64,000 bases of DNA, taken from assembly GCF_020010905.1 (NCBI RefSeq), contig NZ_JAGJBY010000001.1:5290001-5354000 (forward strand). The letters run 5' to 3'. Shown here piece after piece: positions 1 through 8,697 of the stretch. The position numbers and the translations under genes are program-made. Under the pieces are notes generated by a model that was not told the DNA's origin, did no database searches, and worked only from the letters and a program-made list of their open reading frames with translations. This DNA comes from Streptomyces acidiscabies (lineage in GTDB: Bacteria > Actinomycetota > Actinomycetes > Streptomycetales > Streptomycetaceae). Positions within the stretch are counted from its first letter, which is position 1. Each line of letters opens with the position of its first letter.

Positions 1-644
1 GGGATCGATCCGCTCTTGATGCTCTCGGGGATCGTGGCCAGCAGTTCACCCTCTTCCCCGCAGACCAGACACCACCCTCGCGCGTCGCCGTTGGACTTAC
101 GGGAGCGCACGGTGGCCGCCCACGAGGAAAACGCCGACGGCAGGTCGTGCAGCCATGTCCCGTTCGGCCCCATCAGCGCGACATTGTCCGCGGAGGTCAT
201 GTCGTCGGGGCGGTGAATCCGCGTCAGGCCGCCGCCGGTGACGAAAGCGTGCACGGCCTGCGCGTACGGATCGTCTGCCGCTTCCTGTGTCCAGGACAAC
301 AGCAGGTCGGTGTACTCACCCTGGCGGCGCACTGCCTCCCGCACGGCGGCTTCGCTGACGGTGCCGTCCTTGTCGGTCTTCGGTACCGCCAGTACGTACT
401 GAGCGGTGTCGACCAGCAGATACGGCGGCGGCGTTATGCCTGCCCGGTAGGCATAAGGAGTGTTGAGGGAGAGCGGCTTGTCCTTCGACCCCTTGGGAGG
501 ACGGCGGTTGTCGAGCGCGACGAACGAACCGTCGGCTGCGATCCGCAGCACCCACTGGATCTTCTTGTCCCGGTAGTAGGCAGGGGGAAGCTTGCCGTCG
601 CTCTCCGCGCGGTTGGCGTACTCGGTCAGGCTCTGAAGCAGCAT
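1..644 (-). CDS. cas8c: Type I-C Cascade large subunit Cas8c (Csd1), 5' part only
   Basis: The first about 214 codons of the type I-C effector large subunit, which recognises the PAM and opens target DNA. I placed the ATG at 644 because it is preceded by an AGCAAGG-like ribosome site and because the protein opens MLLQSLTEYANRAES, followed by LPPAYYRDKKIQWVL, a typical Csd1 start. The frame stays open to base 1, where it reads LLATIPESIKSG, close to a CLVCGEEG segment that resembles the Csd1 zinc-binding region. Csd1 proteins are about 550-650 residues, so roughly two thirds lies beyond the left edge. It starts 7 bases after the cas5c stop, as expected of a cas3-cas5c-cas8c operon; cas7, cas4, cas1 and cas2 should follow outside the window. 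Confidence 0.88.
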   Translation of the reverse strand, partial: MLLQSLTEYANRAESDGKLPPAYYRDKKIQWVLRIAADGSFVALDNRRPPKGSKDKPLSLNTPYAYRAGITPPPYLLVDTAQYVLAVPKTDKDGTVSEAAVREAVRRQGEYTDLLLSWTQEAADDPYAQAVHAFVTGGGLTRIHRPDDMTSADNVALMGPNGTWLHDLPSAFSSWAATVRSRKSNGDARGWCLVCGEEGELLATIPESIKSGSI

Positions 645-651
645 CCTTGCT

Positions 652-1407
652 TCACCCCGCCTGAGTACCGTCGGCACGCCAGGCCGAACTGGCAGGCATC
701 GCCACCTCGTTCACACCCAGCGGCTTGAGTGGAACTTTCAGAATTCCCCGGCGCAACTGGGCGCGGAACCATCGGTACTTCTCCCCGCCCGAGTCCGGGT
801 AGACGATCGAGTGCAGCATCACGCCGAGCTCCTCGTCCCGGTCGATCGGTACGGCATCGGTCTGAGGGCCGAAGGAGGCGCTGAACTCTCGGCATCCCAG
901 GAACGGTTGAGCGAAACAGGCTCCCTTGTCCACCCGGCGCCGCAGTTGCTCGCGGTACTTCTCCACCCGTTCACCCGAGCCGCGTTGCGTCAGCACCACC
1001 TGTGTCCGGATGCGGTAGTGGACGTCCCGCAGCAACATGCTGTTGCGCTGGTCCCGGTCCGTCTCCACGTCGTACCGCCTCTGCGGATCCTTGCGGAGCG
1101 CAGCCACCTCACCGGGACTGATGACCGACTTGACCTCGTTGCGGCGTACCGACATCCACTCGATCGGTGCGAGGACCTCGATCGCCCGCACCACATACGC
1201 GAACTCCGGCTTCCAGAAGATGGTCTCCAGTAACCCCACAGCTGCCGAAGGGCTCATGACCGGGTACGACACCCGTTCCACCTTCAGCTCCGGCCGAGTG
1301 AAACACGCCAGCGGACCGGACACCTCCACCACCAGATCCGGAAACACCCACCCGTCGTTCCCCCGCCGCTCAGCTAGCCGCGACGCAGCCGCCGCACGAG
1401 ATGTCAC
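652..1407 (-). CDS. cas5c: Type I-C CRISPR protein Cas5c, the pre-crRNA endonuclease
   Basis: In type I-C systems Cas5c replaces Cas6: it cuts the repeat at the 3' base of its hairpin and stays in Cascade. The protein has the family signature GPLACFTRPELKVERVSYPV followed by PSAAVGLLETIFWKP near its N-terminus, and MLLRDVHYRI and FLGCREFSASF further on. The frame stays open upstream to 1527, but homology begins only at about 1380. I therefore prefer GTG at 1407, about 9 bases behind GGAAGGGA, giving 251 residues, a normal Cas5c length. An alternative is the GTG two codons earlier. It lies 491 bp behind cas3, unusually far for this operon, and 7 bp ahead of cas8c. Confidence 0.85.
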   Translation of the reverse strand: MTSRAAAASRLAERRGNDGWVFPDLVVEVSGPLACFTRPELKVERVSYPVMSPSAAVGLLETIFWKPEFAYVVRAIEVLAPIEWMSVRRNEVKSVISPGEVAALRKDPQRRYDVETDRDQRNSMLLRDVHYRIRTQVVLTQRGSGERVEKYREQLRRRVDKGACFAQPFLGCREFSASFGPQTDAVPIDRDEELGVMLHSIVYPDSGGEKYRWFRAQLRRGILKVPLKPLGVNEVAMPASSAWRADGTQAG

Positions 1408-1898
1408 GCTCACCGCTCCCTTCCGAGTTCTCCAAGTCGCCCTCCACGTACCGGTGTTACGCAGAAGCGACATCAGTGGCTGCACACCGTAGAGGCAGCC
1501 ACTGACAACGCCATCTGACCTGCGCATTGACCGTGAAAGGCGCTAGCAAGACACGGCTCCGCAGGGCATGGCAGGAGGCGCACTCTCATCCCCTTTTGAG
1601 GACGTACTTGCTTGAAACTGATGGTGATCGAGTGGGAAAGGGGGCGTCCGGGCGTTCCCTGAGGACCGGCAGAATCTACGTCCGTCGACGGAGCGCGGAG
1701 GACCTCAGCGGACGGGGGCCAAGGAGTACTCCCCTTGACCCCCACGCGAGTCAGTCGAACACAGCAACGTACGTCCGCAATTGCGATCCCCGGCTCACCA
1801 AGGACAGACATCCGCCTGGCGGGCCGCCACGCAGCCCACGCGGAGGCTGCCACGTCATCGTGGCACGCACCGAACCGGCGGCTCAGAGGAACCGGGTT
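1408..1898. other. Intergenic gap between cas3 and cas5c with a strong hairpin
   Basis: No reading frame here resembles a known protein on either strand; the open frames look like shadows. The clearest structure is an imperfect inverted repeat at 1714-1743, where GGGGGCCAAGGAGT faces ACTCCCCTTGACCCCC. It could act as an attenuator or processing site between cas3 and the Cascade genes, or the gap may hold a separate cas5c promoter. I see no clear -35/-10 pair. In most I-C operons cas3 and cas5c are nearly contiguous, so the gap is itself unusual. Confidence 0.5.
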
Positions 1899-4181
1899 TC
1901 AGAGGGTGAAGGCCGTACGGTCCTCGGGTTCGTCCGGGTCGAGACCGCGCTGCTCGTGGTAGGCGCCGAGCCACAGGATCAGGTCGGCCGTCACCATCAC
2001 GGCAAGTCCCGACCGCAGTGCTTGCTCCGCCTCGCCGCGCGGCAGGGACGCGGTGTGCTGTTGTAGACCCCGCAGAACCTCCGGCCCGCACGGACGCACC
2101 GGGTTCTGGAGCTGGGCGACGGCGGCCTCGATCTTCTCCCGGTCCTCTTCCCTGCGGATCACGACGACGGGGACGCTGTGGCCGTCCTCGACCATCTGGA
2201 ACAGTCGGTCGACCTCCGGGAAGTTCAGTTTGCAGCGGAAGTCCTCGATCTGCTCACCCAGTTCGGCCTGCATGGCGTAGCGGTCGGGGTAGTACTTCTC
2301 CAGCGCCTTGAGATCGTCGGGGAAGGCCCGGTCGGGTCCGAAGAAGCTGTTGGTGGCCTGTACGGCGGCGTTGTACTCGCTGCTCTTTGGCTGATGGCCG
2401 TCCGTGGGACGGAAGATGACCACGATGCCGCTGTCGAGGTGGCCGTCGCGGTTGCAGCGGCCGGCCGCCTGCTGCATCGACTCCGCCGGAGCCCAAGCCC
2501 GGTACACCCGCGGGAAGTCGAGATCCACCCCGGCCTCGATCAGACTCGTCGACACCACCTGCACCGCTTCACCCGAAGCGAGCAACTCCTTGATCCTGGC
2601 GATGACTTCACGCCGGTGCGCGCCCGTCATCCGCGTCGACAGGTGCAGCACCTCGCCCTCGGCCGCTCGCTCATCGAGGTGGCGGTGGAAGCGGGCCGCG
2701 TCCTTCGTGGTCGCCACCACGGTCAGGACCTGCCGGTGCCCGGCCGCCTCCGTGGCGATGGACTCCAGCGTCACATCGTCCCCGGTGCGCCACTCGTAGG
2801 TCACCCGGCGCAGCGCGGTGAACAGCGCTGACGGGTCCTCGACGATCACCTTGCGCTCAAGACCCTGCCAGCGGGGCAGATCCCAGAATGACGGCTGAGT
2901 GGCCGACGCCAGCAGCACGGTGACCCCGAAGTGTTCGACCAGTCCCCGCAGAACGCTCAGGATCGGCACGAGCAGACCATCCGGCAGTGACTGCACCTCG
3001 TCCAGCACGATCACCGACCCGGCCAGATGGTGCAGCCGCCGCATCTGTGACGGCTTGTGCGAGAACAGAGACTCGAACAGCCGCACCGTCGTGGTCACCA
3101 CGAACGGCGCGTCCCAGTTCTCCGCCGCCAGCCGCGCCGCGTGCGCCCGCCGCTCCCACTCCTCCCGCTCCTTGTCGCTCACCCCGTCCAGCAGGCTCTT
3201 CTCGTTCAGGTCCAGGTCCACGCTGCTGTGGTGCTCCAGCACCACCGCCTCCTGTCCCGACCCCGGCTCGGGGTCCAGCAACTGCCGGTAGACGGCGGCG
3301 TTCTGCTCTGTGATGGAGATGTACGGCACGGCCATCACCACCCGCCGCTTCCCGTACGCCGCCGCGTGCCGCAGCGCGAAAGCACCGGCGGCCATCGTCT
3401 TCGCCCCGCCCGTGGGCACGTGCAGCACGTACACCCCCGGCTCCCCCGACGCCGCCGCACATGCCTGCCCGTACACCGACTCCCGCACCGCATCCACTGG
3501 AGACGGCGCCCTGCGCGCCAGCAACTCTGCACGCCGCGCCTCGTACCGTTCCAGCAGAACCCCCATGTCCACCGGCTCCCGCAGTCGCACCACTCCGTCA
3601 CCGAAGTGCGCGGCCGTGTCCAGGAAGTCCGCGTCCACCACGCAGCTGAACAGCATCCGCACCAGCAGATCCATCCCCAGCAGACCATCCGCTTTCGGCA
3701 ACCCGCGCAGCCATCCCGGCACCGCGAGCCGCGACTGCGGCCGGATCTCCGGGACCACCCGCTCCACCGCCCGGACCGCTTCCTCCACGACCCCGGCGTA
3801 CTCCCCGCCCCGCTGCGTCTTCGTCAACTCCGTCTTCAACGACTCCAGGCTCGGCAGACCACCGTGATGACCGAACACCACCGCGGAGAACGCCGTATGT
3901 GTGTACTGCTTCGCCAGCACCGTGCCGGCATGCTTGTGCCTCACCCCCACCTTTCCTCCGCCACGGCGCTCCACCGCACGAAGCCCGTCCTGCCACGCAC
4001 ACGAGCCTTTTCCCACGTCATGGACCAAGGCCAGGTACTCGGCCAACTCCCCTACCCCGAACACCTCCCCGAACTTCCGAGCCAGAGCCGCTGAACCCCG
4101 CAGATGCGCTTCCAGCGAATGCTGCTGCCCCGACACGTCGCTACGGCTGTGCGCGATCAGCACACCCCCGGACCCACCCAC
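1899..4181 (-). CDS. cas3: CRISPR-associated nuclease-helicase Cas3 (type I-C)
   Basis: Cas3 is recruited to the Cascade R-loop and degrades the target with its HD nuclease and SF2 helicase. The N-terminal HD domain is visible: HSLEAHL, then LALVHDVGKGSCAW, HKHAGTVLA and VFGHHGGLP. The helicase part has a Walker A-like PTGGAKT, the DEAH-type box as VLDEVQSL, motif III SATQPSFW, and motifs V-VI STSLIEAGVDLDF and QAAGRCNR. The frame extends to 4256, but GTG at 4181 follows GGGAGGGA and sits just before the conserved VLIAHS segment, so I prefer it (760 residues). It is transcribed away from the CRISPR array, with which it shares an upstream region. The Walker A glycine before the lysine is alanine (GGAKT rather than GGGKT). 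Confidence 0.93.
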   Translation of the reverse strand: MGGSGGVLIAHSRSDVSGQQHSLEAHLRGSAALARKFGEVFGVGELAEYLALVHDVGKGSCAWQDGLRAVERRGGGKVGVRHKHAGTVLAKQYTHTAFSAVVFGHHGGLPSLESLKTELTKTQRGGEYAGVVEEAVRAVERVVPEIRPQSRLAVPGWLRGLPKADGLLGMDLLVRMLFSCVVDADFLDTAAHFGDGVVRLREPVDMGVLLERYEARRAELLARRAPSPVDAVRESVYGQACAAASGEPGVYVLHVPTGGAKTMAAGAFALRHAAAYGKRRVVMAVPYISITEQNAAVYRQLLDPEPGSGQEAVVLEHHSSVDLDLNEKSLLDGVSDKEREEWERRAHAARLAAENWDAPFVVTTTVRLFESLFSHKPSQMRRLHHLAGSVIVLDEVQSLPDGLLVPILSVLRGLVEHFGVTVLLASATQPSFWDLPRWQGLERKVIVEDPSALFTALRRVTYEWRTGDDVTLESIATEAAGHRQVLTVVATTKDAARFHRHLDERAAEGEVLHLSTRMTGAHRREVIARIKELLASGEAVQVVSTSLIEAGVDLDFPRVYRAWAPAESMQQAAGRCNRDGHLDSGIVVIFRPTDGHQPKSSEYNAAVQATNSFFGPDRAFPDDLKALEKYYPDRYAMQAELGEQIEDFRCKLNFPEVDRLFQMVEDGHSVPVVVIRREEDREKIEAAVAQLQNPVRPCGPEVLRGLQQHTASLPRGEAEQALRSGLAVMVTADLILWLGAYHEQRGLDPDEPEDRTAFTL

Positions 4182-4453
4182 AACAGTCCCTCCCGGAAGA
4201 CGCAGGCCCTTTCGCCGAGCCTTGGTGGGCCGAAACGTACACACCCTCACTGACAACGCCCGCGAAGAAGCCCTCAGTTCCGGTTAGGCTCCTCACCTCG
4301 CCGTCGAATCACCGAACGCCATGCTTCGGAACCTCTAGTGCACACGCGACACGCGGAACGCACCTAAGGAAAATGTCCACTTTGTTGGTGTCTGCTTCGC
4401 CCTGGACTTGTTCCCACCTCCACTCGATACGATGAATGTGCTGGTCAGCCAGC
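4182..4453 (+). promoter_or_regulatory. CRISPR leader and divergent cas3/array promoter region
   Basis: This 272-bp region separates the cas3 start (minus strand) from the first repeat (plus strand). It is the expected leader position: repeats nearest to it are identical, and those at the far end are degenerate. It is less GC-rich than its surroundings, especially about 4365-4440. A weak candidate array promoter is GGACTT at 4404 and TACGAT at 4428-4433, 20 bp before the first repeat. The leader role is inferred from the repeat gradient; the promoter is a guess. Confidence 0.65.
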
Positions 4454-6571
4454 GTGGCGGTCGCCCTCCGGGGTGACCGAGGATCGCAACGGTCTGCCGG
4501 TGCGCGCCCTGCACCCCCGGGCCACGAGTGGCGGTCGCCCTCCGGGGTGACCGAGGATCGCAACCGGTGATGTACGACGCCTCGCACTTGCCGTACGACG
4601 GTGGCGGTCGCCCTCCGGGGTGACCGAGGATCGCAACGGCTGCACCTCGGTCGGCGTGAACGCGGGCCAGCTCGTGGCGGTCGCCCTCCGGGGTGACCGA
4701 GGATCGCAACAGCCCGTACTTGCGGATGTACGGCTTGTGGATCTCGGTGGCGGTCGCCCTCCGGGGTGACCGAGGATCGCAACCCGTTGCCGGCCCACTG
4801 GTACGGCAGGCCGTTCTGGGGTGGCGGTCGCCCTCCGGGGTGACCGAGGATCGCAACCCCCTCGCTCAGCACGTTAGACCCTAGGGTCTATGGTGGCGGT
4901 CGCCCTCCGGGGTGACCGAGGATCGCAACGCGCTTGGGGTCGGTCGCGTGCCGCTCGTACTCGGGTGGCGGTCGCCCTCCGGGGTGACCGAGGATCGCAA
5001 CCCCAACCCCCCCACGTACGACCTCTACCCGAAGGACGTGGCGGTCGCCCTCCGGGGTGACCGAGGATCGCAACGGCAGACAGGGTGGTCACCCCAACTA
5101 CCGCGCTGAGTGGCGGTCGCCCTCCGGGGTGACCGAGGATCGCAACCGTACCGGGCGGGTGGCGTGGGGACCGAGGCCCGGCAGTGGCGGTCGCCCTCCG
5201 GGGTGACCGAGGATCGCAACTACAACCAGGTCGTGGTCGAGACGGTGTGCGCGCGTGTGGCGGTCGCCCTCCGGGGTGACCGAGGATCGCAACCGGTCCA
5301 GGTCGGTGTGTGCCGCTGGGGTGCGGCGGGTGGCGGTCGCCCTCCGGGGTGACCGAGGATCGCAACCACAGCGACCGCAGCCCGTACCTGGCGCACTCGC
5401 GCTCGTGGCGGTCGCCCTCCGGGGTGACCGAGGATCGCAACATCTGTCTGTGCCGGCGCTCCGCCAGTACGACGTGGTGGCGGTCGCCCTCCGGGGTGAC
5501 CGAGGATCGCAACCACCGTGCGCCGCAGCCAGGCGAACCACGCCTCGGCGGTGGCGGTCGCCCTCCGGGGTGACCGAGGATCGCAACATGTCGGTCGGGG
5601 CGGCAGCCGACTTCCGGACGCCGGTGTGGCGGTCGCCCTCCGGGGTGACCGAGGATCGCAACCTGCGCTGACCTGCACCGGAGCCCCGGTGTCAGAGACG
5701 TGGCGGTCGCCCTCCGGGGTGACCGAGGATCGCAACGACGCCGCCAGCGAGCGCCGTCCGCTGGTCGTCTACGTGGCGGTCGCCCTCCGGGGTGACCGAG
5801 GATCGCAACACGGCCATCGGTAGCCTCCGCGTCGAGTACGGACCCGAGTGGCGGTTGCCCTCCGGGGTGACCCGAGGATCGCAACAAAGCGGCCTGCGCG
5901 CGGGCGGGGTTGACGCTGACGGTGGCGGTCGCCCTCTGGGGTGACCGAGGATCGCAACGTCGCCGGGCCGTACGGCAGTCAGCGCGGCCCGGCGGTGGCG
6001 GTCGCCCTCCGGGGTGACCGAGGATCGCAACGGGATGAGCGTGCGCGGCCAGTCCCTCCTCACCGTGTGTCGGTCGCCCTCCAGGGCGACCGAGGATCGC
6101 AACACCGGCACGATCGCTCACACCTTCTTGCCCCAGGGGTGTGGCGGTTGCCCTTCGGGGTGACCGAGGATCGCAACGAGATGACCTACGAGGAGTGGAT
6201 CGCTACCCAGGTGTGGCGGTTGCCCCCGGAGCGACCGAGGATCGCAACATCCCCAGGAAGTTGCTGACCGTCGTGTACCGGACCGTGGCGCTCGCCCCCC
6301 CCGGGGCGACCGAGGATCGCAACAACCGGAGCGTTGAACGGTTCTTCGGCAACGCCGCGTGGGCGGACCACTTGGGAGCCGAACGCCTGGTGGCAGTCGT
6401 CCTTCGGGGCGACCGGGGATCGCAACGCCGTCAACCGGACCGTGGCGACGGTGACCGGGATGTGGCGGTTGTCCTCCAGGACGACCGAGGATCGCAACAG
6501 CGCGGTCCAGGCTACCGAGGCACAGCACGACCTGGTCGCGGTCGTCTTCCGGGGCGCCCGAGGATCGCAAC
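4454..6571 (+). CRISPR. CRISPR array, 29 repeats of 37 nt, type I-C associated
   Basis: The consensus repeat reads GTGGC, stem GGTCGCCC, loop TCCG, stem GGGTGACC, tail GAGGATCGCAAC. Repeats 1-19 (4454-4490 through 5773-5809) are identical, as is repeat 22 (5995-6031). Repeats 20, 21 and 23-29 (5848-6571) carry substitutions or length changes of 36-39 nt. The 28 spacers are 35-38 nt, except one of 66 nt at 6324-6389. With the adjoining C-G pair the stem is 9 bp with one G-T wobble, leaving AGGATCGCAAC, 11 nt, which is the 5' handle length known for Cas5c-processed crRNAs. The GCAAC end and the decay towards the right indicate transcription on the plus strand from a leader at 4182-4453. Spacer origins were not searched; several read as open protein frames, for example EMTYEEWIATQ at 6178-6212. 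Confidence 0.97.
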
Positions 6572-6792
6572 AATTTGGAACTGTGCGCCAACTTGTCCGG
6601 CGGTCACATGCCACAGTCGGCCTCTGAGCGATCGATCCACTGACGATGGGAAATAAGCGGCACCGGCGGCATATTCGTTGTCCGGAGGTGAGTGTCAGGC
6701 GGATTGTTTCTGCTCTTTTGAGGTTCTTGGTAGTGGCGATCGCCGCATATTTGCTGGTGATGTCGTGTTGCCCTGCGGGGTGGAGCGTTTGG

Positions 6793-7260
6793 CTAGATGC
6801 GTGCGCGGAGACGTGGTAGGTGCCGTGTTGGGGAACTGTCTCCCGTTGGGATGAGCGGAGCTGGCAGCAGGATTTCGAACCACGTCGTCTTTCCCGGCGG
6901 GTTCGTCTGAGTTCCCCAGATGTCGGCAAGTGCCTCTACGAGGAGGAGGCCACGGCCCCCTTCGTCGTCCGGCCCTGCTTCAGTGACGGTCGGCAACAAG
7001 GAGATCATGTCGGTGACTTCGACACGGAGACTCTTGCGAGTGCGTGTCACGGCGATGCCGCACGGGGCGCCCGAGTAGAGAACGGCGTTGGCGATGACCT
7101 CGCCGGCCAGGAGTTCGACAGTACTCAGTAGATCGTCCGACAGGGCGAGGCCGAGCTGTCCGGCCAGTGCGACGACGCGGCGGCGCGCGGTCGGGACCGC
7201 TTCGATGGTGGCCGGGATCGCGAATTCGTACGTCGGATGTTGGGGATCGCGACGTGTCAT
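6793..7260 (-). CDS. Small ATP-binding protein of the anti-sigma factor (RsbW-like) kinase family
   Basis: A 155-residue stand-alone HATPase_c domain, abundant in Streptomyces, where such proteins act as anti-sigma factors or serine kinases. Visible features are a long helix before LLAGEVIANAVLYSG (the N box, with the Mg-binding Asn), VTDMISLLP (G1 region, the usual D-x-G partly replaced) and DDEGGRGLLLVEALAD (the G2 box, GGRGL). I chose ATG at 7260, preceded by GAGGTGAGG; the open frame upstream has no support. The partner is unknown and no sigma or anti-anti-sigma gene lies nearby. It sits between the end of the CRISPR array and a decayed conjugative element, and similar genes are common on such elements. 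Confidence 0.75.
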   Translation of the reverse strand: MTRRDPQHPTYEFAIPATIEAVPTARRRVVALAGQLGLALSDDLLSTVELLAGEVIANAVLYSGAPCGIAVTRTRKSLRVEVTDMISLLPTVTEAGPDDEGGRGLLLVEALADIWGTQTNPPGKTTWFEILLPAPLIPTGDSSPTRHLPRLRARI

Positions 7261-7463
7261 GGCGGCATCCTCACCTCGGGGACGGCTTCGGAGGGAAAAA
7301 GAATTCCACCGGGCAAGAGCTGTGTGAGGACAGATTGTCCACAGACAGTTGACCCGAACTCCCTTGACCACCGGGCGAGATGTGGTAGAGGCGTCGGTTT
7401 TCCGTCGTTGAGGCGGAAGGTGGGACTACGTACTTTCCGAACCGTACCCCGGGAGTTGGCGGA

Positions 7464-7817
7464 TCACGTCGGCCCACCGGCTCTGTTTTCCGGAGGCCAG
7501 GCAGAGAGTGCGAAGCGTGCCGGGCGTGGTTCGTGGCGTCCTACGCGGCAGTCGTCGCCGGCCTTGCCGAGGGTGTTGTTCAGCCGGTGGACGAAGCGGT
7601 CGTACTGCTCGTGCCAGATGATTGCCGTGCCAGGGTCGGTGGTGGTGTCGATGCGAGTGAAGGCGAACGCGGCGATCTCGTAGGCCAGTTGCTCGTGCTG
7701 TTGCCAGCAGGGCGGGAGGACCTGGTGGGGTTGCCAGGCGTACGTCTGGTTCAGCCACCGGCAGACCGCGTCTATCCAGTCCAGGACCGGTTCGAGCACT
7801 TCGCCGGGGAGTGCGCC
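7464..7817 (-). pseudogene. 3' part of a conjugal coupling-protein gene, cut off by the IS5-type insertion
   Basis: This is the downstream piece of the gene whose main part lies at 8698-10068. Removing the insertion sequence and one copy of its TA target joins the two parts in frame, reading PWDLGALPGEVLEPVLDWID across the junction. The piece reads WLNQTYAWQPHQVLPPCWQQHEQLAYEIAAF, similar to the DUF4913-type tail seen in or beside actinobacterial coupling proteins. It could restart at the GTG at 7799, giving 111 residues, but no good ribosome site is visible there. I consider it a remnant. Confidence 0.7.
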
Positions 7818-7819
7818 TA

Positions 7820-8697
7820 AGGGCTGTCCCGTAACTGCTGGTCACGGGTGAGATGATCTTGATGTGTCTGGTGTGATCACGGCGTCGGAGCCGTCCTGGA
7901 TAGCCCCGTTCACCGGGCTGAGCCCCCGCCTGTTCGGCAAGCTGGTGACCGTACTGCGGCGCGAAGGTGCGGATGCGGTCCGCAAGGGCCGGCCGTGGAG
8001 CCTCCCGCTGGAGGACCGGGCTCTGCTGGTCGCGGCGTACTGGCGCACGAACTTGACGATGCGCCAGCTCGCCCCGCTCTTCGGGGTGTCCAAGTCGGCA
8101 GCCGACCGCATCATCGACCACCTCGGGCCGATGCTCGCGCTCCAGCCCCGCAAGCGGTTCGCCAAGGACACCGTGCTCATCGTGGACGGCACCCTGGTCC
8201 CCACCCGGGACCACACGGTCGCGGAGCAGTCCAAGAACTACCGGTACTCGACCAACCATCAGGTCGTCATCGACGCCGACACCCGCCTGGTCGTCGTGGT
8301 GGGCCGGCCTCTCGCCGGAAACCGCAACGACTGCAAGGCGTGGGAGGAATCCGGCGCCAAAGCCGCTGTCGGCAAGACCATGACGATCGCCGACGGCGGC
8401 TATCCCGGGACCGGGCTCGTCATGCCCCACCGCCGGCGCAAGGGCGAAGACCTTCCGGACTGGAAGGAAGCACACAACAAGTCCCACAAGCAGGTCCGCG
8501 CCCGCGTCGAGCACGTCTTCGCCCGCATGAAGACCTGGAAGATCCTCCGCGACTGCCGCCTCAAAGGCGATGGCGTCCACCACGCCATGCTCGGCATCGC
8601 CCGGATACACAACCTCGCCCTCGCCGGATAGACGAGCGGCCCGCACGACGGCCAACCACGCCCGAGACAGCTCGAAGATCATTTACGGGACAGTCCT
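7820..8697 (+). mobile_element. IS5-family insertion sequence (IS427-like), 878 bp, complete
   Basis: The ends are imperfect inverted repeats: the left begins AGGGCTGTCCCGTAA and the right end, read inward on the other strand, begins AGGACTGTCCCGTAA. The element is flanked by TA on both sides (7818-7819 and 8698-8699), the 2-bp duplication typical of the IS427 group. It contains one transposase gene filling almost the whole element. The insertion disrupts a coupling-protein gene, whose frame is restored when the element and one TA are removed, so the borders are well supported. Confidence 0.92.
7864..8631 (+). CDS. IS5-family DDE transposase
   Basis: A 255-residue transposase with an N-terminal helix-turn-helix (MRQLAPLFGVSKSAADRIIDHL) followed by a DDE catalytic core. 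The expected acidic residues can be seen in LIVDGTLVP (first Asp), IADGGYPGTG (second Asp) and RARVEHVFARMK (Glu). It opens with GTG at 7864, 44 bp inside the left end. The frame is uninterrupted and all three catalytic motifs are intact, so the element is probably active. Transcription is opposite to the gene it interrupts. Confidence 0.93.
   Translation: MSGVITASEPSWIAPFTGLSPRLFGKLVTVLRREGADAVRKGRPWSLPLEDRALLVAAYWRTNLTMRQLAPLFGVSKSAADRIIDHLGPMLALQPRKRFAKDTVLIVDGTLVPTRDHTVAEQSKNYRYSTNHQVVIDADTRLVVVVGRPLAGNRNDCKAWEESGAKAAVGKTMTIADGGYPGTGLVMPHRRRKGEDLPDWKEAHNKSHKQVRARVEHVFARMKTWKILRDCRLKGDGVHHAMLGIARIHNLALAG

Noticed and set aside
3057..4094. Plus-strand frame of 345 codons opposite cas3
   Set aside because: Shadow frame rich in Arg, His and Pro; cas3 motifs on the minus strand are complete.
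4858..4892. 14-bp palindrome AGACCCTAGGGTCT inside a CRISPR spacer, considered as an operator
   Set aside because: It is spacer DNA and more likely copies a site of the invading element; no gene is positioned to use it.
4309..6591. Several long open frames across the CRISPR array
   Set aside because: They translate the repeats (recurring ILGHPGGRPP or SPSGVTEDRN) and are artefacts of a repeat without stop codons.
6646..6819. 57-codon plus-strand frame with a hydrophobic stretch (SALLRFLVVAIAAYLLVMS)
   Set aside because: No good ribosome site, overlap with the end of the ATPase gene and no recognisable family; possible but unsupported.
7426..8682. Antisense frame across the IS5-type transposase joined to flanking DNA
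   Set aside because: It passes through both IS ends and lies opposite an intact transposase; not a gene.
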